A stretch of DNA of 64,000 nucleotides from Leptidea sinapis (GCF_905404315.1 NC_066265.1:28420501-28484500), one strand, 5' to 3'; positions 9,661 to 21,108 are shown, counted from the first letter of the stretch. Numbers and translations: made by a program. Notes: a model not told the origin generated them from the letters alone.

Positions 9661-10496
9661 CTGTCATACACCGAACACAACTCTTACAAACTACTTCTAA
9701 GCTATATAGAGAGCTATCACTCGTCAGGACTGGCCAAGTTAAGTTTTTAATTCAATTGTTTTGAGTTTTCTTTAGTGTTAATTCCGCTTATATTTGTCTT
9801 TAAACACTTTGACACGTGTTTCGCCTCTACACGAGACATCCTGAGTAGACGTTGACTCGCCAAACTGTGGCACGAGGCTGAATTAATTGAGCCGGAAACC
9901 GCTCTTTCATAGTCGTAGTACGTAGCAGTGGTGAAGAGACCAAATTTTTTTGTTCATTCAACAATTTAAACATGTTATTTTTGTGTTTTATGATTATTAA
10001 TGGTTCCAGCACATTCAAGCGAAATCCTTTTTCACGTGTATGTATTAAAAGTAAAATGTATGTATAAAAATATTAAAATTATTATTGTTTCGGTGTAAGT
10101 GAATACAGATAAAATTTACCGGCTACCCCGGGGCAGTGACTCTTTTATGTTCAACGATAAAACAATCTATCACGCCCTCCCGGTATTCGCCATTCCACCC
10201 ACAAATGAACATTATTCCAAATGTATAATGAGAGACCCGAGCGATATTCGCATAATGCAAATGGCAAATGCCAGATGAATAGGCAATGTTAATGCAATTT
10301 GGCAATAATGGAGTTTTGATAAGATAATTAGTGTACGACTGACGGCGCGCTCGATAATGGACACGAAGTATACGCGCGGAGCGTGGTCATTTCACCCAAC
10401 GTAACTTTTAACATTCAATTGATGATGTATACTATTGTTAAAGCGCTGTACGTAGAAGATATTTGGCAAGGGTAGTGTGATCAGTAGGAGACTTAC
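9661..10496 (-). other. mmd intron between E7 and E8
   Basis: About 836 bp. The part 10115-10400 is less AT-rich than the rest and has several near-repeats of gcaaatg/atgcaa-type words (10255-10300), which could mark a regulatory island, but no known motif is decisive. No repeat family from the rest of the window was recognised here. Confidence 0.55.
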
Positions 10497-10801
10497 TCTG
10501 CTTCACACTTGACGTATTGGCCCCCACTGTCCTTGCCGCAGTGCCCCGTCACCGCACCTTTGGAGTTGAACTGTTCGAAGCATTGTTTGTCGGCGCCGAT
10601 GGTGCCGGGCCCCCAGATCTTCTCGCACTGCAGCGAGAGCGTGGGGCACTGGCCCGCGAAGCAGTAGCCCTTCCCGGACTCGCACGGGACGCCGTTCTTC
10701 CTGTAGGAGTCGACGGGGCAGGCACCTGACAGGCCGGTGCACGTCTCCTCCACGTCGCACTCGTTGGTGGCGTCGCGGCAGACCACGCCGCGGGGCTTCA
10801 G
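10497..10801 (-). CDS. mmd: mmd-like ADAM, exon E7: disintegrin C-terminus and cysteine-rich domain
   Basis: The largest exon seen (305 bp, 101 codons plus two bases), with acceptor ataatatag and donor GTAAGT on the minus strand. It begins LKPRGVVCRDATNECD, so it carries the disintegrin loop: the integrin-contact position is NECD, not RGD. It continues with CPVDSYRKNGVPC and LSLQCEKIWGPG, the start of the ADAM cysteine-rich domain. The LSLQCE-W-G segment is what I associate with the ADAM11/22/23/mind-meld branch. Phase 0 at the start fits E6, and the two trailing bases fit E8. Confidence 0.9.
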
Positions 10802-11110
10802 CTATATTATACGAGTGAGTTGTACTTATGAGGACCTCATGTCACTTTGATTGGGGCTTACAGTAATTAATTGTCTGTGTAATGAATTTAACAACAGAGA
10901 ACGAATGATCTAGAACTGATTATGAACGCTTATGTACCTTACTTGTGTTCGAATTATTATTTGGAAACAAAACATTGTAATAACAGATCTAACAATTGAA
11001 AACATTTTGTATATATGAGTATTATATGAAAAACTACTAGCAATATAAAATATTCATAACTAAAAAATATCAGCATTTAGAATATTGTAACCTTAAGTTA
11101 CAAAGGATGT

Positions 11111-11382
<272 letters not shown>

Positions 11383-11494
11383 GGAAACAAACAGATACAT
11401 CACTATAGCACAAATAAAGTTAAATAAATATACAAATTACAATATTGGATATATCCTAGAACAACTATCAACACGGCAATCCTAGAACTTTTCT

Positions 11495-11935
11495 TTATGT
11501 AAGAGAGGATAAACGAGCGTAACAGTCACCTGGTGTTAAGTGATCACCGCTGCACACATTCTCTTGCAATACCAGAGGAATCACAAGAGCGTTACCGGCC
11601 CTTTAGAAAATTGTACGCACTTTTTTTAAGGTACCCATGTCGTATTGTCCTGGAAACACCGCACAAGGACAGCTAGGTCCTACGTGTAAGAAAGTTCCTT
11701 GAAACGGCACTTTGGAGGAGCGCCATACATACAGATGGTGTGTATGATATCCTAATTTGTGGCGTGTCGTGCGAAGGTGGAATTCCGCGGTAGGAATCAG
11801 TCGAAGCAGCTCTTCGGAAAAATATCCGTGATAAATGCAGTAGTAGAGACATATCATTGTGTCTCTTCTACTGCAGCGACGTCTCTACGCAACGCCAAGT
11901 GTTGACAAGCCGTTGACAGAGCACTGGGTTGTCAA
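11495..11935 (-). mobile_element. L-B retrotransposon fragment, inverted
   Basis: Minus-strand copy of L-B from the RLDxLxLRRDV-coding end (near 11935) to the 3' UTR (cacctggtgttaagtgatca near 11527). The ORF is broken by indels: the KLWNE part is lost at about 11670. The A-tail is replaced by other sequence. It lies in sense with mmd. Confidence 0.8.
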
Positions 11936-12472
11936 AGTTAAATATTTATTTAATTAAAATTAAAAGAATGTATTCTATATAATGAATATACTCGTATATG
12001 TGACATAATCGAGTTACATAAAATGATTATCATGGTAATATGTATAAATGTTATAATAGTAGGTAAAACAGTTTGCTGACCTTACCACCACTGGAACAAG
12101 TTTAGTACACAAGGTCATCTCCATTAAAAGTCATACCTCGTAACTATTGTGAATCTTTACTAATACAGTTCTTAAGATTCATTATAGTCGTACAAGTAAG
12201 AATTTACACCTTTATGATACTGAAAGGTCTGACAGCTTCATATTATCTAAACAATCACAAAGTTTGGCCACATTATGATAATATTAAAGCAATAACTGCT
12301 GTACAACACTATGTAAGGGGTAATTTTTTAATAATAAATGTATTTTTTTGTCAAAGAGGCACAAAAGAAATCTTCTTAATTATCTCTGAGAAAATAAATG
12401 AATGATTTTCACGGACAAGTTAAATGAAGAGTGAAAAGTGTAAGAAGGTGCAGCCAGCAGTGCAGCGTTTAC

Positions 12473-12640
12473 CTGACATTTGTCGCAGCAGTCACCGGAC
12501 GCGCACTGCGCCTCCTTGGTGAGGCGGCAGGTGAAGGGGTCACAGCATGGGTTGAGGTTCTGGCACTCGGCGATGGTGCCGCAGTCGCACTCCTCGCCGT
12601 CATCGAGGCGACCGTTGCCGCACTGCCGGTGCACCACCAG
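12473..12640 (-). CDS. mmd: mmd-like ADAM, exon E6: disintegrin domain N-terminal half
   Basis: A 168 bp exon of exactly 56 codons on the minus strand (acceptor tatcctcag, donor GTAAAC). It encodes QCGNGRLDDGEECDCG, the textbook start of an ADAM disintegrin domain, then CCDPFTCRL and CASGDCCDKCQ. A second AG lies 19 bases upstream, but using it would break the frame with E5, so the nearer acceptor is chosen. The domain binds integrins or other cell-surface partners in the family, and here it would be extracellular. The neighbouring introns show no competing coding signal. Confidence 0.9.
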
Positions 12641-14393
12641 CTGAGGATACGGACCCACACTGACTTAGTGTGTCACTCATTGGGGTTAGTACAAACTGTG
12701 GCAGCTTAGACATCTATAACGTTTATTATGAAGTTAGCTAATCTAAGGACGATTCTCATGCCGATCCAGCCAACTACTGCAGAATAAATTCGAACGTGCT
12801 GGTACATCTTGCTCAAACCTCACGACTGTCGATGTCTCAACTCAACAAATTCTAGATTATTTATTACGATTCATGCTTTAGCGAAATGACATGCACTATA
12901 TTATTCAAATGAACAGCACACCAATAGACGTGGAAGCTATAGCAGCACTGTCTAACGTCCCATTAAAACCAATCAATGTGGGGCTCACATCAGGGATTTT
13001 GTGACGCTAAGCTTTTCGCTAATGAGGTAATTACAAAGCAAATTTAACTGTGCGAGTCGGAGCTCTTATACCTTCTACTAATGAGGCTTCATCAAAGATT
13101 AATATCATTAAATTTTAACTAGTATTCACAAAGCTAAGCTCTTTTGTTCTAAAAGTGGGCTCGTCACTTGGAATCGTTTCCCGGCCCTCATCTCAATTAA
13201 AATTTTAAGATGAAATGTTCACGTTTGTTCATTTCACTAACAATTTTTTTTTTAATTGTTTGTCAGTAATGTTATCAAAACTATATTCCATTTATGATAC
13301 AATTTGTTGTACTCCTTAAGAAGAAAATAGTTTCATTTGAGAAAAAACTTAAATATCATACATAAGATTTCAGAGAACTAACTATAAGCTTCCAAATTGT
13401 ATTGTCAAATTGACATTTGGATAAAAAATAAATAGGACTAGGAGGTTAAAAAACTGTTTATCTAAATACAAACGTTAATACCTCAGGAAGCTTTAAAAGA
13501 AAAGAAGAAGAAAACAATTTAATACTTAAAAATAAACACATCTAAAATTGCATTAACATTTACAACAAACAGAGAAATTTAAGCGGAAAAAAAGAAGGAA
13601 AAACAGCAGAATTCCATTTACATTTGAACTATATCAGAAAGTAGATAAAAATAATATCACTGGCACAGAATTCTAGTTTGGAGTTCAAGTAGCGAGCACA
13701 ATAGACGAAGCAAATAAAACTCAGCCACAATCATCACCCGATAAATATGTAAAAGTTGAGAATCGAAGCGGGTCGCTATGGCTCGCATTATCATCCTGCA
13801 CGATGTAAATTTATTCCAATAAACTTCGGGGCGACGCGGACGCTCCTGTTATTATAATATATTCGCAAACGAAGAGATAATTCTGAACGCGGCCAGTCGA
13901 CATTACCATAACTTTTATTAAAGGAGCCTTGTTCTAAGAGACTGCTGACAAACAATGCGGCCGTACAAATTAATCAGTACTTTCTGTGAAATTTTGCATC
14001 GGAATTAACCGTCGTCGGAGTGCGAATGACGTCGTAATAGTTGAAAAGTTTGCTGTAAAACTTGATGAATTCTGAATGAAATTAGCTCACTCGACTCAAG
14101 GTAAATTAATTGTTAGTGAGTTTGATTTACTTTGAAGTAGGCAAACTGAATCATGACAATTCATTGTATAATGACAAAGTCTTGTTTGTATTTAAATTAA
14201 GAATTCCATTTAGTAAAATTTGCTATTCCAGTATTTATATGAATCTTGAAAAATATTTCTTAAAATGCTTTGAATCATTGTTCATCACAGTCATTAAAGA
14301 AATATCAAATGGAATATTACCGAAACGTTAATATTGCTGATCTTTCAAAGGATTTCGTATAATATTTCCGAAAAGCTTTTTAAGTCAAGTTAC
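12641..14393 (-). other. mmd intron between E5 and E6
   Basis: 1.75 kb free of the repeat families found elsewhere, which is unusual for this window. 13730-14000 is relatively GC-rich (gggtcgct, gcgacgcggacgctcc, gcggccagtcgac). No ORF, RNA or splice-supported exon was found. It is a candidate for a conserved regulatory intron, to be tested by comparison with related species. Confidence 0.55.
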
Positions 14394-14578
14394 CTCATTG
14401 GGCTTGTTGAGCAAACAGAGTCCCTGTCCAATCCTGAGCTCGTTGATGTAGTCGTTCTTGGAGCAGTCGGAGAACTTGTAAGGCTGCACGTTCTCCAGCC
14501 CCACGATGGACTGTGACATGATGCAGCCGTGCCAATCGCGGCAGAAGCACTGCTCTCTGCCGTCATCGTGCCCCATGC
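14394..14578 (-). CDS. mmd: mmd-like ADAM, exon E5: end of metalloprotease-like domain
   Basis: A 185 bp exon on the minus strand (acceptor aacgatcag, donor GTAACT, slightly weak). It begins with two bases that complete the Gly codon split with E4, then reads MGHDDGREQCFCRDWHGCIM. This supplies the third zinc histidine of the H-x3-H-x5-H triad and the following Cys-rich segment. It ends GLCLLNKPNE, the usual link from the protease domain to the disintegrin domain. The Met of the met-turn is plausibly in GCIMSQ. The phase to E6 is 0. Confidence 0.9.
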
Positions 14579-15116
14579 CTGATCGTTACACAACAATATT
14601 TAACATACCCACACTACTATAAAAATACCTTCTTGATAATTCAACAAACAACTTATGTTTTTCAAATATCTGACACTACTACTTTACATTTTTACTGTTA
14701 CAATTACAAACTGCAAAATTTTACATTAAATAACATAATAGCATGAGAAACTCCATTATTAGTTAAAGCCTGGTAATGTTCATAACACCATGTAGGTAAC
14801 CTAACCGTTTTTGTTCTTACGGAAACCGCCATTAGACACATACGTTCTACAATTTCTTTTTGACACTCTACGGCTATTATCAAGCGTTTTATATCAGGTA
14901 ATGAAACGTTTTCAGTTTTTAGGAAAATAAATGTTAAAAGACAAAGAATAGAAAGAATGACTATAAAGTCAATATTACGAATAATCATGAAGTTAATGGG
15001 TAACTTGACTTCCAACAATTGGGCCTTGCCGGAAAAAGCCTTTATATGCGTAATAGATTTAACATTGAACAACAGTTGAAGTAGTGGTGAAGAGTGAGGA
15101 CTGTACGAGGACTCAC
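14579..15116 (-). other. mmd intron between E4 and E5
   Basis: 538 bp. The 185-residue minus-strand ORF reported over this area is E4 running on through its GTGAGT donor into the intron; its C-terminal part is not conserved-looking and is AT-rich. No repeat recognised. Confidence 0.75.
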
Positions 15117-15265
15117 CGATGTTGTGGCCGATCATGTGGGCCATGGTGGCAGCCAGGATGTGTGGCTCGTACGTGTTGTAGTCCACGGAGATGCCCACGG
15201 ACTTGGGCGTGCACATGGTGTCCGGCACCGATATCCCGGACTCGCCGCCAGGGAACGGCATCCCA
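15117..15265 (-). CDS. mmd: mmd-like ADAM, exon E4: zinc-site helix with Glu-to-Met change
   Basis: A 149 bp exon on the minus strand with a strong acceptor (ctgtctttccag) and a GTGAGT donor. It encodes GMPFPGGESGISVPDTMC and then the zinc-site helix AHMIGHNIG, continued by E5 as MGHDD. Against the reprolysin consensus HExxHxxGxxH, all three zinc histidines and the Gly are present, but the catalytic Glu is Met. Loss of this Glu is expected to abolish peptidase activity; non-peptidase ADAMs of the ADAM11/22/23 group act as receptors or adhesion molecules. A longer ORF here runs on into the intron past the donor and is not the real product. Confidence 0.9.
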
Positions 15266-16767
15266 CTGGAAAGACAGTAAGATCCTTAATAGAATGATAT
15301 ATTATTTAATAAATTATATAATTTGATCCTTGCTAAGACAGCCAGTTAATGATTTTGAGTTTTTTGTTGAATGTAAATACATACTAACGTAGATAAAAGT
15401 TTGTATATAATATATTAGTTTGAGGCAAAATTATTCGCATTTTATATGCAAACTCAAGACTTTTGTTTAAGTATATTTACATTTAATTACAATATGTATA
15501 TGTGCTATTTTGTTCGATGACTTTTAGCCATCTTGAAGGTAGAGACGTGATCCCGTTGCTGTAGAAATTTTGGGACTTCTAGAGCAAGAAACGCCAAAGT
15601 CAGTAAACGATTTGGCCACGAGCTCTTTTGAACGTTGTTGTCGTACATCATGCACTTGTCATTACCAGTTATTATAGAATCGCACATGAGAACACAGTTC
15701 CTTAGGTTTGTATAATATCATGCTATGTTTTTTCGAATTGACTATTTCTCCAACCTATAACATAATATATCAATATACGAAAGTGAATTATATAAAAACA
15801 GTCATTATACATTTAATCTGCGAGTCAGCTATCACCCGATGTTTCATATGGAATTCCAGGAATTCTAGTTACAAAAGTATTCAGAACTCCTCGCGCTAAC
15901 TTTTATATTTCACGACTTACATTAACGTACAGGTGAATGTACAAGATAAAACTATTTCGCTAACGCTAAAGTAAACCTCATTGAAATGAATGCTACACGA
16001 AAATCCCTGCTCCGAGGAGGCAGGAATGTGTCAGATAGAGCGCGACAAACAACTGTGTTTCATCATTGTTGCGATCGCCACCAGGCTATTCGATCAGTGG
16101 ATAAATTTTATAGTAATAGAATTTTATTTTTAAAAAAGATTGACTAAGATTCTTACGCTTGTTCTTCTCAGGTCTAAGGCTTTGTATTCGAATGGGTGGT
16201 CCTAGACCTTGACCATAAATTAATCAATTATTAATCTCATGCTAAATGTATGCAAGTGCTTAGTATCAAAATTCTTTATACTTTCTCGTTTGATTTTTAG
16301 AAAGTTAATGATGTCATTTTACTGACTCGTTACTACTACTTTCGATATCAGTTCAAAGTTTTTTGATATCTGTAATAGTTACAGAATTCACACTTAACGA
16401 TTACATCCACTTTAGGTGAAAGATGTCACTGAAGCACTTACAAAATGTTTAATATCTTCCTATCCAAATGTTTCTAGATTTCTTGAGTGAGTTAATGCCG
16501 CTCTGGCACGAGACTGGCGAGTCAACAATCATCCTGAGGATGACTCGTGTAGAGTCGAAACAAGTGTCGAATTGTTTTACGACGAATATTGGCGAAATAT
16601 ATTATTCTATAATGCACAAAGATTAACTAAGACGCTCCGTCTAGATCTCCTGTAGGTGTTATTGCTCTCACCATTTCACTCGCAACAGTAAATAGCTGCT
16701 TAGCACAGCTGAATATTCGGCCACTCACTGTAAGTCGGGCTGCAAACTTTGCAACTTGTCGAATATA

Positions 16768-18062
16768 CGAGGGGAGGTCAAAAAGTTCGCGGAATGACTG
16801 GGAAAAAAGATGAAATGATACATTATGTTATTTTTCCTTTTCAATATATTCCCCCTTAACACGAATACATTTTTGGGATCTGGCATATAACTTATTAATA
16901 CCGTCGAAAAAATAGGTTTTGTCTTGGGCGTCAAAATACGCCGAAATCGCCGACTTGACTTCATCATCGTCTCTAAATTTTTTTCCACGCAGCTCTTTCT
17001 TCATCTTTGGGAATAAATAAAAATCGCTAGGGGCCAGGTCTGGACTGTAGGGTGGATGGCGTAGTTGTTCAAAACCGCATCGATGAATGGCAGCCGTCGC
17101 AACATGACTCGTGTGAACGGGCGCGTTGTCGTGCAAAAGGAGTACACCTTTTGTCAGTTTTCCTCTTCTTTTTTCTTTAATAGCTTCTTTTAATCGGTCC
17201 AATAGGGAAGCGTAGTACTCTCCCGTTATAGAAACACCACGTTCTTTATAATCGATCAAAAGAATACCTTCAGTATCCCAAAAAATAGTCGCCATGATCT
17301 TTCCGGCCGATTGCGACACTTTAAATTTTTTTGGGGGTGGTGTGCCTTTTTTGTGCCACTGCATCGACTCCTGCTTTGACTCAGGCTCATAGTGGTGAAC
17401 CCAAGTTTCATCACCGGTTACAATTCGGGCCATAATTTCTTCCCTAACTTCTCCACAGCGGTCCAAATACTCGCGGGAACAGTTGACGCGCTCACGTTTT
17501 TGCAGCGGCGTGAGCATTCTCGGGACCCACCTTGAACACACTTTACTCATGCCAAGATGTTGATGAAGAATATTTAAAATTGTGGTTTCTGATACTCCAA
17601 CTGATGCTGCAAGTTGTTTCTTCTTCAACCTTCCGTCTTCCAATACAAGTTTTTCAACTTTTTCAATGATTTCCGGCGTAGTGGCCTCAATGGGCCGTCC
17701 AGGTCGAGGATCATCTTCAATTGACTCCCTTCCTTGCTTGAAAAGGCCGTGCCATTTGTAAATCATGGTTTTACCAGGAGCAGAGTCTCCGTAAACAGCT
17801 AACATCTCTTGCAAAATAGTTTGAGGCGTTTTTCCTTGTTTGGTGAGGAACTTTACGACGGCGCGATGTTCAATTTTCTCCATAGTGGCTAGTTTGTTCC
17901 CGATTTACTTGTTCACTCGTTTGTAACTCGAAAGCTAATGACCCAATTAGGCTAGAAATTGGCATATATAGTAATTATGAGTTACTCAAGTAGCGGCTAC
18001 CTGGAGGAGCGACCTCACCCCCGCCAACCCCGCCATTCCGCGAACTTTTTGACCGCCCCTCG
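16768..18062 (-). mobile_element. mariner transposon, apparently intact, TA-flanked
   Basis: A 1,295 bp element flanked by TA on both sides (16766-16767 and 18063-18064). Its ends are near-perfect ~29 bp terminal inverted repeats beginning cgaggggaggtcaaaaagtt on the left, with one mismatch (gaggggcgg) on the right. The single ORF inside is full length. The length, TIRs and TA duplication are those of a complete mariner. It is inserted in the mmd E3-E4 intron, in the same transcriptional orientation as the gene. Confidence 0.95.
16828..17883 (-). CDS. mariner transposase, 351 aa, DD34D, uninterrupted
   Basis: Uninterrupted 351-residue transposase, the usual mariner length. It catalyses cut-and-paste transposition into TA sites. 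Visible parts: an N-terminal helix-turn-helix DNA-binding region (about residues 1-110, including GRPIEAT at 63-69), the WVPRML motif at 119-124 (consensus WVPHEL), the first catalytic Asp at 158 (VTGDETWV), the second at 252 (HDNAPVHTS), and the third at 287 in YSPDLAPSDFYLF. This gives D(34)D spacing between the last two. The ATG is 180 bp inside the right TIR end. No stop or frameshift is seen, and all three catalytic Asp residues are present, so it could be active or very recently so. Confidence 0.95.
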   Translation of the reverse strand: MEKIEHRAVVKFLTKQGKTPQTILQEMLAVYGDSAPGKTMIYKWHGLFKQGRESIEDDPRPGRPIEATTPEIIEKVEKLVLEDGRLKKKQLAASVGVSETTILNILHQHLGMSKVCSRWVPRMLTPLQKRERVNCSREYLDRCGEVREEIMARIVTGDETWVHHYEPESKQESMQWHKKGTPPPKKFKVSQSAGKIMATIFWDTEGILLIDYKERGVSITGEYYASLLDRLKEAIKEKRRGKLTKGVLLLHDNAPVHTSHVATAAIHRCGFEQLRHPPYSPDLAPSDFYLFPKMKKELRGKKFRDDDEVKSAISAYFDAQDKTYFFDGINKLYARSQKCIRVKGEYIEKEK

Positions 18063-18209
18063 TACAACACAATTGCTCGGGGAAGTTGGTGCTGCAACTG
18101 TGAGTGTTTTATTAATGTTTTGTTGATGTACAGCAGCCGGGCCGCGGGAAACTGTCGCGGGGTTCATATTGTGTACTTTTACGGCCGTTCCCAATATTCT
18201 CTAAAAATA

Positions 18210-19695
18210 CACTGGCCTTCAAAAGTAAGTATCACACTTTTAAAATTGGGATAACGTTTTAAGTTCACAAGATATACTTTCGAAATAAAAAGGACTCCAC
18301 AGAGAATTTTTAAGATTTGGCTGAAAAAAAAACTTCAAAAACAAAACCATTCCTTTTTCAAAGTGGACGTTTCCGAATTACGATTTTACCATTCACATTT
18401 TTCTTTCTGTTTAAAATTTTTTTCAAGATCGATGGGTCTTGTTTTAAAAATTTATGCTAAAAAGCACATAACATTTATTTATCATGCCTCTTTCAGTTGA
18501 AGAATGTGCTAGGATCATGGCTTTTCTGGAACTAGGCATCAGTATGCGTCGCACTGCAAGAATGGTGGTTGTGACGGTACGAACAGTTCAGAAGGTAAGG
18601 CGAAGGTACGAAGAGACTGGACACCATCTGAGGAGACCTTGTAATGGCGGACCCAGGTGTACCAGTGCCCGAGAAGATCGTTAAATTATTTCCACTGTGT
18701 TAAGAAATCGCCACCAAAATGCAGTTGAAGTCCAGCAACAGCTACTTCAGAACCGGAGGGACTACATTAGTGACAGTACAGTGAGAAGAAGACTTGCTGA
18801 AGCAAATTTGAAACCCCGAAGACCAGTGAGTGGCCCAAAACTCGAGAGACAGCATCGAGTAGCGAGACTGCGATACGCCCGTGAACACATGGTCAAGAAT
18901 TTTGTTTGCAGATGAGTCTCGATTCTCCCTTTACACTTCTGATGGAAGGCGAAGTGTTTACAGGCGACCTGGTGAGCGATACCTTCAAGCCTGCATCTCA
19001 GAAAGAGTCCAATACGGTGGAGGCAGTGTACATGTATGCGCTGGCATATCTTCAGAAGGTCGCACAGAGCTAGTAGCCATAGAAAATGGCACCCTCACTG
19101 GGCAAAGATATGCTCAAGTGATTCTCAATGAGTATGCAGGGCCGTATTTAGCAAACATGGGTGATGGATCGATTACACACGGCTCATATCGTACAAGAGT
19201 ATATTCAGGAGGTCGGTATCAGCGTGATGGCTTGGCCATCAAGAAGTCCTGATCTCAATCCGATTGAACACGCCTGGGATGAGCTTGGGAGGCTAGTCAG
19301 AAATCGCAGACCACCACCTACTACTCTCAGGGCACTAAAGCAGGCCCTGGTAGAAGAATGGGAGAATATTCCCCAACATAGGCTCCGAAACCTAGTGTTC
19401 AGTATGCCAAACCGGCTCGAAGCTGTAATCAGAGCTCGAGGAGGCAATACCAGTTATTAAAAATTAAATAACATGTAATACATTTTAGTTGAATTTTTTT
19501 ACACTAAACTAAAAATGTCTATTTTCATTGTTTTATCTTTTTTAAGTTAAAAATGTTACTAATGTATAATTTTAGTTTCTTAGAATTAAAGCCTATAAAA
19601 TTTGCAACAAAACGTTTTTAATCTTAAATCTCTACCTTCTATAGTTAAGAAAAAAAAAAAATGAAAAGGGTGATACTTACTTTTGCAGGCCAGTT
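18210..19695 (+). mobile_element. Tc1-like transposon, degenerate
   Basis: Bounded by TA (18208-18209, 19696-19697) and by TIRs of about 33 bp reading cactggccttcaaaagtaag inward from the left and actggcctgcaaaagtaagt inward from the right. It contains a broken transposase. Comparison with the related MITE at 52888-53208 gives the pre-insertion site: ...aaaaaTAgtaactatc there reads aaaaaTCgtaactatc. Confidence 0.9.
18484..19460 (+). pseudogene. Tc1-like transposase, one stop and two frameshifts
   Basis: The N-terminal part (18484-18684) has a helix-turn-helix opening (LELGISMRRTARM). An in-frame TAA at 18682 interrupts it, after which the same frame continues with NRHQNAVEVQQQLL to about 18890. 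A frameshift there leads to ILFADESRFSLY (first catalytic Asp). A second shift near 19160, with residues lost around the MDNARPHTAH motif (here MDRLHTAHIV), leads to SPDLNPIEHAW with the catalytic Glu. The DDE triad is therefore recognisable as Tc1-type, but the gene cannot make a working enzyme. Confidence 0.9.
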
Positions 19696-20189
19696 TAGTA
19701 ACTATCATTGACTTTTCTGTCCCAATAAACTTATCAACGGTAGTTCTCCTTATCCGTGCACACTGTCTGTCAATGGGACGACCAGCTTACCAGCGATATA
19801 AAGTTTATATGGAAATTGCAATTCACGCGTCCCAATATAAGGCGGTAAGAATGACTTGTCGGGTATAGTGAAACAGCTTCAGATTATTGACAGCTAATTA
19901 CTGACAGTAGAAGCACACATATGTCTATAACTGTGGTAGAAGGTAGTAATTTATCTCTATCTGTAGATAGTACGAGTATATTTATATTTCAAAGTGTTAA
20001 TTGTTTCTTACGGTGTCACGTAAGGTTAGTTCGTGGCTGCATACTATAAGTCCTTGAGAGAGTAAATTATAAAAGTTTAACCAACCCAATTCTATTTAAA
20101 TAAAACTGCGAATTATATTTTAAATAAAAAATACTTCCTCAAACAATATTTTTTGTTGTTAATTGGACATTAAGATTAAAAAAGTATAA

Positions 20190-20710
20190 TCTAATATATA
20201 AAATTCTCGTGTCCCGGTGTTTGTTACCAAACTCCTCCAAAACGGCTGAACCGATTTGTAAGAAAGTATGTGTGCATATTGGGTAGGTCTGAGAATCGGC
20301 CAACATCTATTTTTCATACCACTAAATGATAAGGGTGGACCCACCCGTAATATATTTTTTTATTTTTTGACAATTTTTCTTTAATGTGGTTCAGCATTGA
20401 AAAATACATACAACTTCAAATTTGCGCCCTTCTACGATCTACAATACTACTATTTTTGTATCGCGAATTTATAATATTCTGTTCCATCCACAAATCCGCT
20501 ATAGGGTTGCAAGATGTCAATCGAATACAACAATTGTAGTACGATAAATTTGGTAGGTCTGAGAATCGGTCGTAACCTATTTTTTATACCTTAAAAATTT
20601 TAATTATTGAATTTTTTTTATTACTTCATAATATGGTCCTTAATAAAACTTTTGCGGGGTGAGCTAGGATTTTTATAATGATTCATTAGACATTATCATG
20701 TCTGGTAACT
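20190..20710 (+). mobile_element. Helitron-like fragment
   Basis: The opening (taatatataaaattctcgtg ... caaaacggctgaaccgattt) is the 5' style of insect Helitron-like elements. tgggtaggtctgagaatcgg occurs twice, in diverged form (about 20280 and 20550), suggesting an internal duplication or two fused copies. No CTAG-type 3' end of its own is visible; the next element begins at about 20713. Confidence 0.5.
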
Positions 20711-20712
20711 AA

Positions 20713-21108
20713 TCTTCTTCTTCTATATATTTAAAAATGAATTGCTGTTCGTTAGTCTTGCTAAAACTCGAGAACCGCTGGACCGATTTGGCAAATTTAG
20801 GTCTTGAATTATTTGTGGAAGTCTAGAGAAGGTTTAAAAGGTGAATAAATAGGAAAATGCTGCTAAATGAAATAAAAACAACAAATTTGTTTTTCCTTTC
20901 ATGTGTCCATACATAATTTCTATGAGATTATAATGAGAGAATTTATTGACGCACGGTTTGACAGTTCTACTGTGAAACAATTTCATTACGATAGAAGGGT
21001 GCATATTTTACGAAATAATTTTTGATGTTATGATATATTATTGACAAATTCATATAAAAACATTATTTTATTTATTATATACAGAACAACGTCTGTCGGG
21101 TCAACTAG
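20713..21108 (+). mobile_element. Helitron-like non-autonomous element H
   Basis: Starts TCTTCTTCTTCTATATAT and ends in GTCTGTCGGGTCAACTAG followed by T, the TC...CTRR pattern of Helitrons, without TIRs. The internal ctggaccgatttggc and gttatgatatattattgac blocks recur in the copy at 24299-24663 and in the inverted copy at 46794-47188. No Rep/helicase coding is present, so it is non-autonomous. Confidence 0.75.

Larger units (their letters stand above)
18180..19972. mobile_element. TIR MITE (acggccgttcccaatatt family) split by a Tc1-like element
   Basis: The left part (18180-18209) and right part (19696-19972) together match the 321 bp element at 52888-53208; the Tc1-like element sits between them. 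The internal run tctgtcccaataaacttat and the catctgtagatagta-like 3' region are shared. The right terminal ttgggaacggccgtta of the intact copy has been lost here. Its class is undetermined; TIRs plus short length indicate a non-autonomous DNA transposon. Confidence 0.75.

Noticed and set aside
10503..10786. Alternative frames over E7 on both strands
   Set aside because: Arg/Leu-rich shadows of the Cys-rich frame.
12641..12660. Upstream alternative acceptor for E6
   Set aside because: Would shift the frame relative to E5; the nearer AG keeps phase 0.
14704..15261. 185-residue minus-strand ORF as a single-exon gene
   Set aside because: Its first 49 codons are mmd exon E4 and the rest is intron after a GTGAGT donor; E5 supplies the matching continuation.
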